Source: Echinostoma caproni (lineage: Eukaryota; Platyhelminthes; Trematoda; Plagiorchiida; Echinostomatidae). Taken from it: a stretch of 64,000 nt of DNA. The stretch is from the NCBI GenBank assembly GCA_900618425.1, contig UZAN01039681.1:7982-71981 (forward strand), given 5' to 3'. Under the pieces are notes generated by a model that saw only the letters and a list, made by a program, of their open reading frames with translations, made no database searches and was not told the origin of the DNA. A program made the position numbers and the translations under genes. Below, piece by piece: positions 1 to 10,667 of this stretch (within the stretch, counting starts at the first letter, position 1; every line of letters begins with the position of its first letter).

Positions 1-699
1 GGTTGTTTGCACTGTCCCAATGTAGACCACCATCACCACCGGGGGAAGGTTGATCATTGATGTTCAAAACTACATTCAGAAAGATAAAAGAAAAAATAAG
101 CAAAGGAGTTTTATTTTATTTTTAAAAGGTTAAACATTTTATAGGCTTTATTATGTCTGTCAGTTTGTGTTGAACTATAAACTTTATAACATTAGTCCAG
201 AATGAGAATATGAGCGTTTCAGTGTGTCAAGTAAAACGTAATCTGATTAACATGATATCGAATTTATGATCATTTGTAATGGATGGATGCACTGATAGGT
301 GCCGTAATTGTGATGCAATTTATTTCACCTAAGTATGCATAAAGGAAGAGGGCTCTATGTAACAAAGTTAGATATAATTCACTTTTTAAACAGATCATAA
401 CATTAACACCAACAAAATGATCTGAAACATTACGTACAAAATCCGAGACCACAAACAGTGAACAGTTGACCAATAGGTTTATGACCATCAATAGAAGCCT
501 CGTCTGGTTTACAACTAACTTGTATCAATGGTCGAAGTTGTACTGTGATCAACGGCACAGAAAAACTGTAACTCTTTATTAATTCTAAGTGGTTTCGTTT
601 TTCCGGTAATTTTAAAATGCAACGTGAAATATAACGGCAATGTTTGGTCGCCATTGTGATGCGTATCATCTTGATCAAATTTACTATGGAGAGCACATA

Positions 700-757
700 G
701 GTCAAATAGCCTTGATAAAGGTTACCCACGGTAACCGAAACGTCGGCTTATTTTCAC
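700..757 (+). ncRNA. decayed hammerhead-ribozyme-like motif
   Basis: GGTTACC (720-726) and GGTAACC (730-736) form a perfect 7-bp stem with a CAC loop. GAAAC (737-741) and GTC (742-744) follow directly, as in hammerhead cores of Penelope-like elements. Flanking AGCC (707-710) and GGCT could form stem I. The first core strand reads TTGATAA instead of CTGATGA, so cleavage activity is doubtful. Confidence 0.4.
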
Positions 758-1284
758 CTGTAGCGATATCACTGTGTTTTCAAAATTACAACTTATATAA
801 AATATATCACATGGCGCATCGATTTTTCGGTACACTCCTTACGCTGTTCGGATCTAACACTTTGTACATAGGTAATATGTTTAGTTAAAAAAACGCATGC
901 AATCACATCAACTATTGTACATAAAGAATTAGGCAACAGAAATTTCATTTGTAACTCTGGGAGTTGATCTGGAATGAACAAGCCTTGAAGAATCATTTCA
1001 ATGATTCTGTAGTAAGCGTTGCGAAGTAAATGCGACTAACTTCAGCCGCCTGGACGCTAGGTATCGATTTGCAGTTTCCATCAATAGTAGTATGTGATTG
1101 ACGACACAATTTCCGCAGGGCAGCTCAAAATCTTTTAATTCGCCTGAATGCAATTTTATTTTGATTCGTTCAAATGCAGTCACTAGTAACTATCAGTTGA
1201 CTCTATTTTCTCTATTCTCGCAATTTTTGAAGCTATAAGGTGAGATATTATAGTATTGGCGTATGAATGGTAGCTAATGTTTCT

Positions 1285-1632
1285 GTTAGGAATATCATCT
1301 TGGGGCACTCATTCAAATTAGCGCTCCAAAAATGCCAACTAGAACGCCGGCGTCATTTATTCGCCCTCAGAGTGTGCATTACTTTGAATTCTCTACCACC
1401 ACACGTTGTCTCTGCGCCCACAATTGATTCATTGAAGCACAATCTGGATGAAGCTTTGAAAAGTCTTAAATTTCAATATCCGTAGAAGCGCACGAAAAAA
1501 GGACAAATTGTGACATTGTGACATTCATCTACTTTGTATGTACTGTGAACCGCTTCATCTGTCCCAAATCCTATGGGACTAGAAAAGCAATCGCTTGTAA
1601 GTATTTCCCATAATAAAACTTTGACTTTAACT
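1285..1632 (+). mobile_element. 3' end of a CR1/Jockey-like non-LTR retrotransposon
   Basis: The frame from about 1288 reads RNIILGHSFKLALQKCQLE and continues to FALRVCITLNSLPPHVVSAP, the typical C-terminal end of reverse transcriptase in these LINEs (GHSFKL, NSLP, VVSAP). It stops near 1485. A 3' UTR-like segment containing GAACCGCTTCATCTGTCCC and CCCATAATAAAACTTTGACTT follows. Related copies lie on the minus strand at 16.6-16.95 kb and 50.39-50.55 kb. It is truncated at the 5' side. Confidence 0.75.
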
Positions 1633-1639
1633 TCATGAC

Positions 1640-3285
1640 TTTAAAATGTTCTTTCTTGTATTACAGACAGTGGGATGGACATTTGATCATAGGGACCGCT
1701 TGTGCAACATTAGATGTAGTATGACTGAAAATGAACAATTATCGTCAGACATATCCAAGATCTCGAAAATCGTCTAATAAATTTCGCCGTTCGAACCCTC
1801 ACACATGTTGCATTCCTACGACAAATTCGGGTGAAATACATGTAAAAAGCTTCAGGAATTCAAGCATGCTTTCGTTTTTGGTCTTCGAAAAATTGCTTTT
1901 CTGTATATTGGAACCGCAGACACATCAGATCTGAATCAATCGAATGAATACGCTAAATATGATGCATACTTTTCAGCAGTCTAGTATTAACTTCTTTGAA
2001 AGGGGTCAATTAATTAGAATGTGTTCATAGATTGTGTAGGTATGTTCCTTCCCTCACTCTGGAAAAAACTTGTAACCTATTTACAGGAGGAAGAACTGCA
2101 CTCTCCTGTTACACTTTTCCCCTTAAGTTATTTAGATGAAACGCTTGAGCAAGGGTTTTGCTAAATAAACCCAGTTCTTCCTATATCAGTCTTCATGGAT
2201 CGTACACTATTTATCTTTATTTATCCTGTATTAGTTTAGTTACTCATGAGTAGCTCAACGCTTTTCGTAGTAGTATGATCTGGTCACGTTTCATTCCCCG
2301 CAGTGATGGGGAGGAGACGCGAATCATTTTCGTTGATCTGTTTCTACACCAAAGCTAACCTCGATAAAAAATTACCCCACCAATTTTTTTCATTGTGCCA
2401 TGATGATTAAACATGCACTGATATATAAAGTTACTGAGTGCCTCCAAATGATCAATAATTAAATCAGCAGAATGTGCAATATCGAAAGTTTTTAATGGCA
2501 CTGAGACTTACATTCATTCAACCGCAACGAGGGAGACTTCATCGTCACATTATTGTTGATTGGTATGAAGAGTATGAAATGGAGAAATAGTTATGCTATT
2601 ACGTATTCAAGCCAAAATAAATCAAAGCCAAACAATCAAAACTAAACTAAAACAATATGAATTATTATTCTTGACCAAAGTTCGCCCTCATTAACTTTAT
2701 TTCCGAACTAAGTTTCCGAGAAAATCAATTTCGTCGTACCTAGTTTTACCTTGAAAGAAGTAATGGTACCCAGATAAATGATAATGATATAAACTTTATT
2801 GTTATTTATGGTTCTGCTAGCAGCTTTCTGTACACATGAACATTGTGATCAACATAAGAAATAATTGAAGGTTCCTTGGAAAGTGACTGTTCCTGTTGAC
2901 AATATCGGACTGAAGAACGTTAGATGTTGTTCTTGATCATTTTTTGACCAACATATCGAGAAGATCAGTGATTTTTCTTGTCCTCAAAGGCCTAGCATAA
3001 ACTCTAAGTGATAGCCAAATTTTGACCGATTTCCTGAAAAAAATTATATCTCACACAACCTCTATTTGATCACATAAAACATAACCTGAAGAAACAGATT
3101 TTGCTATGAACTAGTGACTGAAATTTGAATCAGGGTTATAGGAACGTCGCCAGTGAGGTGAACCATCTTGAGTTATTTTTGGTTGAACAGAAAAGTGGTA
3201 GTTGTATGATGACTTCATCTCGTAATTGAGGCGTGAGGTGATATGGGTTGTGCTACATCGTGTATAAACGAAATGAAAAACAGAC
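1640..3285. other. no gene seen
   Basis: AT-rich sequence with many stops in all frames; no repeat or splice-bounded exon stood out. Confidence 0.5.
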
Positions 3286-3287
3286 GG

Positions 3288-3480
3288 ATTAGCCGTCCGG
3301 TAGTCTAGTGGGTGGCATAATTACCCTCTGACTGTGAGGTTCCGCGTTCAATCCCTAGTTGGTTCAATGGGTTGGTACTGCTGATCAGATATAACGGTGT
3401 CGAAAAAGCCTTACAATGCGTCCTAGTTTTCAGCTCACGCTTCATGTCGAGTTCATAATATAATCAAATAAAATCCTACA
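3288..3480 (+). repeat. tRNA-headed SINE with decayed hammerhead
   Basis: A box A-like TAGTCTAGTGGG (3301-3312) and a box B-like GGTTCCGCGTTCAATCCC (3338-3355) give a tRNA-like pol III head. Downstream, CTGATCA, a pairable GATATAACGGTGTC and GAAA (about 3378-3408) match the layout of the better hammerhead at 52.9 kb. Confidence 0.6.
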
Positions 3481-3714
3481 TTATTCTCATATAATAATGT
3501 GGTGTTCAACAGTGATATAAATCAGGATTTTGTAAACTAATAGAAGACAAGCAAGACCGATTAACCGATAGCGGAAAATAGAGGAAATATTTTTGTGTGC
3601 GTCAAAGTTAAAGTGCGACTGTAAGGAAACGCTACCAAAATCTCATTTTAAGAGTTGATCTTCAATGAGCAGTTGTCCGAGCTGTGAATATAGCAGGGCA
3701 ATACACATTTATAG

Positions 3715-3736
3715 AATGCGCATCAATTGCTGAAAA
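3715..3736 (+). CDS. candidate 22-nt micro-exon of the plus-strand gene
   Basis: Acceptor ACACATTTATAG and donor AAAA/GTGAGT bracket 22 nt reading NAHQLLK plus one base. The phase fits the next exon (4486). No first exon with a start codon was found upstream. Support is splice sites and phase only. Confidence 0.3.
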
Positions 3737-3823
3737 GTGAGTACTTTTTGTGTACATTCAACATCTATAAATGAACTCGTTGATTACACTTGTTTCATTG
3801 CCCAATCTTATCCGTGGACAAAC

Positions 3824-3982
3824 CTGCGGGGGTTCGTAACCTGAGGTCACATTCCGTTTGGGGGAAGGATCGCGACTGATATTGGGGGCACTGCGAAGAC
3901 GGGACTGCCCGGCAGTAGTTGACCGTGTATAACCGGATATGTTTGTTTCTAGGTGTGTGGTGTGCAATCGATCACGTTCCTG
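3824..3982 (-). CDS. candidate disordered-tail exon
   Basis: Open frame of about 53 codons, starting near QERDRLHTTHLETNISG and ending RNVTSGYEPPQ at a CAG/GTTTGT donor (a weak donor). The acceptor is TTCTTCCCCATGTTGTTATGCAAG, with an alternative AG three bases on (exon start 3979). Ser, Arg and Pro are enriched (RSAPNISRDPSPKR). It is probably coding and could be further kinase-gene tail. It lies inside an intron of the proposed plus-strand gene. Confidence 0.5.
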
Positions 3983-4233
3983 CTTGCATAACAACATGGG
4001 GAAGAACAACGAAGAACTTAATACGGATTTTCCCGCGGAATACGCATGCCAATGAGTAATAGTGTTACGGCAACAAAAACAAAGCCAATCAGTTAAAAAC
4101 TCGAGGAGTGAAAACAGTTAGAAAACACAAAACTACCACGTCATCAATATTGATAACCGTGATAACCATGATATTTGATAATCAACTATTGACTTTCTTG
4201 TACTTAGTTCACCAACTGCAACTCAAGCCGGTG

Positions 4234-4234
<1 letters not shown>

Positions 4235-4265
<31 letters not shown>
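4235..4265. repeat. (TA)n microsatellite
   Basis: About 15 TA units lie inside an intron of the proposed plus-strand gene. Confidence 0.95.
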
Positions 4266-4268
<3 letters not shown>

Positions 4269-4485
4269 CAACTGCAGTATCTGTAGAATTTTGAAACAAA
4301 AACGCACACACACAGTGAGAAAACAAAAATGATGCAAGTTCCACTGAGAAAGTATAGTGCACCATATTCGCCTCTGGACAAAAAGGTATCTGCTATTGAG
4401 TTCACGATACCAGACACGTGAAGAAGTGTCTAGATTAAATATAAGAGGTACGAATAAAAAAAATACCTAATGTGTTTATTTCCAG

Positions 4486-4510
4486 CTGCTTCAAGCACAC
4501 CGGAATTAAG
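4486..4510 (+). CDS. 25-nt micro-exon of the plus-strand gene
   Basis: A near-perfect acceptor (TTTATTTCCAG) and donor (AAG/GTAAGT) enclose 25 nt. In the frame that joins the next exon it encodes ASSTPEL and two bases of a Ser codon. It is too short to appear as an ORF; the evidence is the splice-site quality and phase agreement with 8067-8180. Confidence 0.5.
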
Positions 4511-4519
4511 GTAAGTATT

Positions 4520-6465
4520 GTTAGAACCTCTTTTAGGGAGATGAAAATATGAAAGAAATAACAGAATTGCTGATCCTTTTCACATTCATATAGTCTAATT
4601 AGTATTCATTCAAATTTTCGATTAACAAGTAGTCATTTGATTTCTATGAATTTGAGCACTAATTGATAGTTATAAATATCAGATGCAAGAGTGATTGTTG
4701 AGAATGTCTGTATGAATTCTGGTCGTAGTCATTTGCGCAAGATCTCAGGTTTTATTGCCCGAAATGTTATACAAAAAATTATGCATATCATTATCTACCG
4801 TTCATAGGGGATTTACTAACAAGTAATAAATAATGGGCCATTTTCGAACTGATCACGTGAGAGACAGAGAACGGATTACCTTTGATCGAGGGATTTCTAC
4901 GTAATTCTGAATTCTCGTATCATTTGACATGACAAATACACCAACGTCATTCCTTCAAATTAACACTTAAATGTTACGCAACGTGGTCCTAAATTCGTTC
5001 CTCACAAGAAATGCCCCTCATTCTCTGAACTGAATTCAGCAACTGTAGTGCTGATATTCCGCGCAACACACCTTTCCCAAGTTGCTATAACCAGAATGTA
5101 TCATATGTTTGCTAACAGGTTGGGATAAACTGTGGTAGATGTTGCTCATAAGTATGGAAAACTATTTTTATTAATGAGTTCGTACCACGGAGAACGTGAT
5201 CTTGCTTGCGATAAATTAGAATATATTCCTGCATAATAAACCCACATAAAGTCAGATAACAAAATTTCGCGGGCATTCGTTGAAACCCGTTCATGGTTTA
5301 GGTAATCATTTATTCAATGCAAAACATGTAAACGCAGAGATTTAAATGGATATTTATTCAAAGTGATGTTTTACTGTTTAATTTATATTCACTTGCTAAG
5401 CCCAGTTAATCCATCTTTTGTGTGGGAGAATATTTCGCGGGAGAAGTGCAATTTCTCTCATCGAAAACGTCGACTGAGAGCGAAGGAATCATTCTATTTT
5501 TCGAAAAATAAGAATAAATTGCTAAATTATAGTACTAATGTTTCCAGTCGGTTTCAGCAATGGGTCTATCGTTAATCAAAAGCAACCCATTGATGCATAT
5601 AGAAGCCTATTCAAAATGGAGGAAATGCAGTTCAAATGTACCACAAATATTTACCCTCTCTTAAAGTTATGATGAACATTTCAAAGTTTCCAACCGTGAA
5701 TTACACAAACGCATCCATCTTTCCATCTTGAATATGCCGATCTCACAAACAAATCACCTGAATGGTTTCCATATTCCGGAAACAATTCACCTGAGTGGCT
5801 GATACAATCACAATGCCGACAGAAGTTGGTAAACAATTACCTCCAGTGGATTGAGAATGTAATTTTTTGGGCTAATCACTAGACTCGATGTAAAATAACA
5901 TTAAGAAAACTTAAATGTAAGCAGCATAGAAAGTAGGGAAAATTAATGAAAACTTCAAATAGAAAGTCATCAAATGGTTTGGTAAACATCTTTATAGTAA
6001 TCAGCAAGGTTATAATTTTCTGAAAAAAATGGGATGGTATACGTTCGTTGCAGTATAAGTGTCGACACTGTGAGGTAGGATCAATTTGAGTAATATACTT
6101 AACAACGGGTGGCAACTTTGAATAGAATAACCCCAGAGAAACCCTCTGTAATCACAGTATGGTTTTTACAATTATTCTTAGTGTATTTGGATTCTACACC
6201 AATAGAAAATGAGCTTTATACAAGAATGGTGAGTAGAAAGCCAGCTGGATGACCTTAAGATTGTATGTGGAATAATATCAGTACACTCCCATCAGCTTAA
6301 GATCTAAATGAATACTTCTGGATAAGGTTGGTTATTCCAACAAGAATAAAACTGCCAGCACAAAGTGATGCGATGAGTTTTTCCAACTTCTTGTCAAAAT
6401 TCATCTTGTAGATCATCGATCAAGTGCCCTCACATCCACCGGTCGGCTCTACACAAAAGCCACAA
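4520..6465. other. no gene seen; intron of the plus-strand candidate gene
   Basis: AT-rich, non-coding in appearance. Short open frames lack splice support. Confidence 0.5.
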
Positions 6466-6469
6466 CCGA

Positions 6470-6715
6470 AGCAGTAACTACTCACTTGTGCATACACGCG
6501 TGCTTTGGACCCCAAGGTCCGGGGTTCGAGCTCAGCCACCGCCACCCAACTTTGGTGGTAGGCAGCTTTACTGTCGGCCGGTTCAATACCACATCTAACC
6601 TATCGGGGCTCTATGTGGTTCACCACTCCAAGTCCTAGGGTTTAGGTTACCGGTTTCCATCACTGAACAGCAGGTCCTCGGGACCATGGGGTTTAATCCG
6701 TTTGCTGTTCCTCAC
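6470..6715 (+). repeat. tRNA-related SINE with conserved tail
   Basis: A box B-like GGGGTTCGAGCTC lies near 6521-6533. The segment 6595-6710 (AACCTATCGGGGCTCTATG onward) recurs in reverse at 63612-63716 with many shared blocks, showing a dispersed family. Confidence 0.6.
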
Positions 6716-6719
6716 ACAA

Positions 6720-8060
6720 AAGTGTAAAATATAAAAAATTGCTTAAAATGTAGCTAACTGAGGCGACCCGACTGCCTTGAACGTGAATCATCCAAACAAA
6801 CATCTTGTCAAACATATTACTCAACTGGATAGACCTAGCAGTACATAACACTATTCAAACTCATTCTATTATATGCTAATCTTACTACCTCTCGTAGTTA
6901 GATATTCATGATCATTGATCAAAACGAGGACTAAGCCTGGAAATTGCCAGGTCCCGAAGTTATACATTGAAACCAAGCTCCTGCCTGCGGACGTTGGATA
7001 GAAACTGTGATGACGATGAGTGTTGAAAACAGTGGCACTTATCTAACCAGGCTCTATTAACTTTTACATTTAAACATTACTCAAAGCTAGGCCAAAAGAT
7101 CGTTGAAAGACAGTTATTAAATGCGTCACACTCCGGCAGCGGGTAAATAGGCAAAAACGAAACTCTTCCTTACTTACTCTCGAAACATTATCACTCTCAG
7201 TCTTTTACCACTTAAGAATCTCATTTCACCTACGTATCTCCTCGTTTTACTCATCACCTACCTGTGCGCAAGTTTCTTTGATTCTATCAAGTGGTGCTAG
7301 GCCACGTCTTATTGTTTTTCATTCGTCATTATGGAGTCCCTATTATTATCGATCTCCCCAGCACGTACGTGGTCCTCACATTGATGAGCAGTGCTTGATA
7401 AGATCGGTTAGCAAAAGTAATTGAGAGCACGATGCAGGATGACGGCTTCCATGCATCTATTTCCTATGATTGCATCTTGGTCGCGTTAAAGGTGCTTCCT
7501 TGTTACTAACGCATTCACATTGTATTTTTTGTTAGTTTGCCTGTTTCATTAGCCCAACGGAATTCACAACTGCAGGAATATGAGAGGTTTCTTGCGGGTT
7601 GATTACTGTTGATGAATACTTGTCCTGCATTGCCTATTTCTTTAAACTGTCTCCTCACAATGTATTTTGCAAAAGCAATACGACCGTTTACGTTCAGAAC
7701 AATTCTTTGCAAGCATACAATCGGTAAAATATAGATGTTTCAGCATGTCTGGTAAATTGCGGTTAGTAGCCTAAAACTAAAACAAAAGTAATAATCCTGG
7801 TTCTTGGAACAATTAGAGAGTAATGCACATATGCTTGAAATCAGTTTCTTTGCAAATACAGATTAACTGCTGGGTGCACATTTGGAACAACAAAAAACAA
7901 CTTATCTCTTCCTTATTTGTGGTCATTTTGTCCTGAAATAAATACGCATTATATTAGATCAGTGCATAAGAGTTCCGCTGAATGGCCGTCAATGAAAATG
8001 ACGCAAGCTTTTGCGCAAATAGTCAATTCATTGGACACTTAGCTCTAAACCAAATGTTCT
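6720..8060. other. no gene seen
   Basis: Intronic-looking sequence between a SINE and the 8067 exon. Confidence 0.5.
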
Positions 8061-8066
8061 TTACAG

Positions 8067-8180
8067 TTCAGCTTCCTATAGGAACGCGGACTCAGCATTT
8101 GATCCTCCCGATATCGATCAGTGCTTGACGGAATTGATTCTCTCTGTGTTCTGCTCACTTTACTCACATAAGCCGGTCAA
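8067..8180 (+). CDS. main exon of an unrecognised plus-strand gene
   Basis: A 114-nt exon with acceptor TGTTCTTTACAG and donor CAA/GTAAGT. Only one frame is open. It starts SASYRNADSAFDPPDIDQ and continues CLTELILSVFCSLYSHKPV, so an acidic N-terminal half is followed by a hydrophobic Leu/Ile-rich stretch that could form a helix. It begins with one base and ends with two, matching the exons at 4486-4510 and 9177-9209. I do not recognise the family. Confidence 0.6.
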
Positions 8181-8390
8181 GTAAGTAGTCAGTTTAAAAT
8201 CAGATCAGAAAGATCAATTTGTGTGGCTATCAATCCAGTCCGACTTGGTCAATTTCATTCATTATACTGTTGAGGTAACCCCAAATCCGGTGATAATCAA
8301 CTCTTTTTAAACCGAAACTGATTTACTGTTTTTCATATTACAATCCCACGATATGATCCATCTTATGTTACCCACCTCAGTGTCACTTAC

Positions 8391-8442
8391 GGTACTTGGT
8401 ATTTGGGCACGGCTTGCAAGAATGATTAACTACGGATTCAAT
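8391..8442 (-). CDS. candidate 52-nt minus-strand exon
   Basis: Acceptor TTTCTTAAACTGTAG and donor C/GTAAGT bracket 52 nt with one open frame: IESVVNHSCKPCPNTKY. Both splice sites are good, but the phase does not match the 9951-10002 candidate, so an exon may be missing between them or this one may belong elsewhere. Confidence 0.3.
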
Positions 8443-8487
8443 CTACAGTTTAAGAAAATATTCCATTAGACTCATCTGATTGTGTAA

Positions 8488-8802
8488 TCATACAAAGGTT
8501 TTGATTACTGCGTGTTCATGATCTAACATTCGGTATTTAGAGTGATTTGTGGTGCTGAAGTTTGGCATCACTAAAATCTTACAAATATTAATTGCATTTA
8601 CTTCGTCAGTTGGATTCTCTTCAATGTTACAAAAAATTATGATGAAGAAATTTTCCTCATAAACGGGATATTTTTTCAGATCGCCATATTGTGCCATCAC
8701 AACCTGAAAATAATTGAGAAAATCCAGGTTTGATTTGCTATGTTGCTTTCGATCTACCCTCCTCCATGAAGTACAATTCCTGAAATATTGTTTCTTTCCC
8801 AT
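8488..8802 (-). other. open frame with a possible exon start, status unclear
   Basis: An acceptor-like CAATTATTTTCAG near 8707 precedes an open stretch reading VVMAQYGDLKKYPVYEEN, and a GTAAAT that could be a donor follows about 34 codons later. The following FFIIIF run is unusual and there is no homology. Confidence 0.15.
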
Positions 8803-9176
8803 TGATCGCTTGTTTGGATATGGAGAATGTCGTTTCTCCCTTCTCAGACAATCAATTTAGATCTTGACATTGAACGCTGAAAATTGCTGATGGCCCCAGT
8901 AGATGTCAAGCCAGATCGATTTTTCTCGGCGCGCTGAAAAGCACCTGGATTTGGCCATCAACCGGTTGTGGTTCGAGAAAGTTCTCACGCTGATATAATT
9001 TCCCTCGTGGTGCGCTATAGAATATTTCTCTGTGTGAGTTCGGAACACCGGTAGGTTGACATGAGGTTCAGAATGTTACGTCTATAAGGATATATTTGAG
9101 TAAAGGATGCAAGTATGTATTTGTCATGAGTCTATATTGTTCAACTATTAAATGTTTTCTATTTAATGGTATGCAG

Positions 9177-9209
9177 TGTAGAATCTGCAAACCTGAAAGA
9201 GACAATCAG
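9177..9209 (+). CDS. 33-nt symmetric micro-exon of the plus-strand gene
   Basis: Acceptor TTTCTATTTAATGGTATGCAG and donor CAG/GTAAAA bracket 33 nt reading VESANLKETI with split codons on both sides. The phase (2 to 2) fits the exon ending at 8180. Symmetric exons of this size are typical of micro-exon genes known from schistosomes, but membership in that class is inference. Confidence 0.4.
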
Positions 9210-9406
9210 GTAAAATTCATTGGTAAATAAATCAGACATTTATTTTGTTATGGTTGCATTTACTTGTTATTGAAAACAAAACGAATAAATGTTTTCAGTT
9301 CCCATAAATTGTGTTGGACATCAGTTGCAACTAGTTTAATAGGAGAATATGTTGCAATCCTTGAAATTTCCTTCATCCATAGAAAAGTGAGTGCCTTGCA
9401 TTTCAG

Positions 9407-9422
9407 ACCCTCCTTTGCATGA
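9407..9422 (+). CDS. candidate terminal exon with stop codon
   Basis: After a TTGCATTTCAG acceptor the frame continues RPSFA and stops at TGA (9420-9422). An AATAAA at 9540-9545 could serve as the polyadenylation signal. This would end the plus-strand gene here; the evidence is phase and position only. Confidence 0.3.
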
Positions 9423-9539
9423 ACTGTATATCATTATCATTAAAGACATTAAAGACATCATTAAAGACAAATTAGGCAAAAAATTGAAAGAATTAGTGCA
9501 GTTGAGTCATTAACTGAACCGTTTATATTGTTCCCTTAG

Positions 9540-9545
9540 AATAAA
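9540..9545 (+). promoter_or_regulatory. possible polyadenylation signal AATAAA
   Basis: AATAAA lies about 120 bases after the proposed stop of the plus-strand gene. The motif is common by chance in AT-rich DNA. Confidence 0.25.
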
Positions 9546-9950
9546 TCTGACGGTCCAATGACTAACGTGTCATAAAGAATCCACAAGAACTTCTGGAAAC
9601 GCACTTGCAAACATAAATAACTGATTGTATCTTAGATTAGATTTCGCAAACATTCCTCTGTATTTTGACTGAGGCATTCGGGGTTATATCTGCTCCCCGT
9701 TAGTGATGCACAATGGATACACAATGTACATTTACTTACAGTTCCTTCACTGTCAGGGCTGCATATTGCCAACGTCAAATTCTTTATCTTTATTGGATAA
9801 TAATGTAATCTATTACTAAACCACGAAATTAGGAGGAGAACTGCTTACGGTAAATGTGCTCGAAATAAAAAAATAAACCGGTAAGTGTGATAATGATGCA
9901 TATTTTTCGGAAAACGTGGGACTGTTTTACATAAATTACTGAGACATTAC

Positions 9951-10002
9951 CACCAGACTGTGTGCAAATCACATCTTCGGAAACTGTCAGTCGGTCAATG
10001 AC
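9951..10002 (-). CDS. candidate 52-nt tail exon
   Basis: An excellent acceptor (TTTTCCTTCCAAGTCATCAG) and donor GGTG/GTAATG bracket 52 nt reading VIDRLTVSEDVICTQSG. It starts in phase 0, so it can follow the 10254-10667 exon directly across a 251-nt intron. A possible continuation near 9770-9740 would meet a TGA about ten codons on, so this may be an alternative C-terminus. No homology was recognised. Confidence 0.35.
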
Positions 10003-10253
10003 CTGATGACTTGGAAGGAAAACAAATTGTTCCATCCCATAGACATAAAATTCTAGCATGAACTAAATGATTTTGGAGTTGCTTTGACGTTATCAATACG
10101 GATGGTTCAGAAAAATGAAGGCAAAAGTTCGGTCATTCACTATCAGAAAACGCATCCTATATACCTCCGTGCAACTAACAGTGTTTTTCCAACGACCGAA
10201 TGTTCGATGGTTACTTGTATTTCCGTAAATTTCCCGTTTTCATTCCAACTTAC

Positions 10254-10667
10254 TGGAGAGAGATCACTTTCTGTACGATGTGTATTTCCAACGGACATGG
10301 ATCGAGAACTACCGATCGAATTCCCGCAAACAGCTCGTCGTGATTCGCTCGCATTTGTTGAACAGGGCATTTGTTTTTTCGTTCCGCTCAATATAATGTC
10401 ACGTGAGGTTTCAAATCGTGCACCATCACTCAAAGCACCCCGGTCCGTCGGTTCCAGCTCGGTAACCTCATCCCATCGGCTGTGTACTGATGGCAACTTG
10501 GCTGTTGAGCTGTTGTTTTGGAACCCGCCGGGCATCTCTTGTTTTCGATTGCCCGAATGCGTATGATGATGGTGATGCTGAGCTGCTGAACGGGATTTTC
10601 GAGTGGGAGATACTTTTCCTGAATTGTGGTGATTGAAATTCATTCCCAGATGATCACTGAAGAGGTC
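10254..10667 (-). CDS. large tail exon, low-complexity and His-rich
   Basis: A 414-nt exon (138 codons, phase 0 to 0) with acceptor TTTTATTCTGCCAG and donor CCA/GTAAGT. The open frame begins DLFSDHLGMNFNHHNSGK and contains a run of five histidines (QHHHHHTHSG). It then turns Ser/Thr/Arg-rich, with SVHSRWDEVTELEPTDRGAL and HRTESDLSP near the end. The composition is that of a disordered linker such as the FAK region between kinase and FAT. The splice sites are strong, so it is probably coding; assigning it to the kinase gene rests only on strand and position. The GC-richer, biased codon use contrasts with the flanking introns. Confidence 0.65.

Noticed and set aside
998..1183. Helix-like minus-strand frame as a FAT-domain exon
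   Set aside because: Residue pattern does not match FAT helices, and it adjoins a LINE fragment.
10084..10566. 160-codon plus-strand open frame
   Set aside because: It is the complementary shadow of the minus-strand exon 10254-10667, which has proper splice sites.
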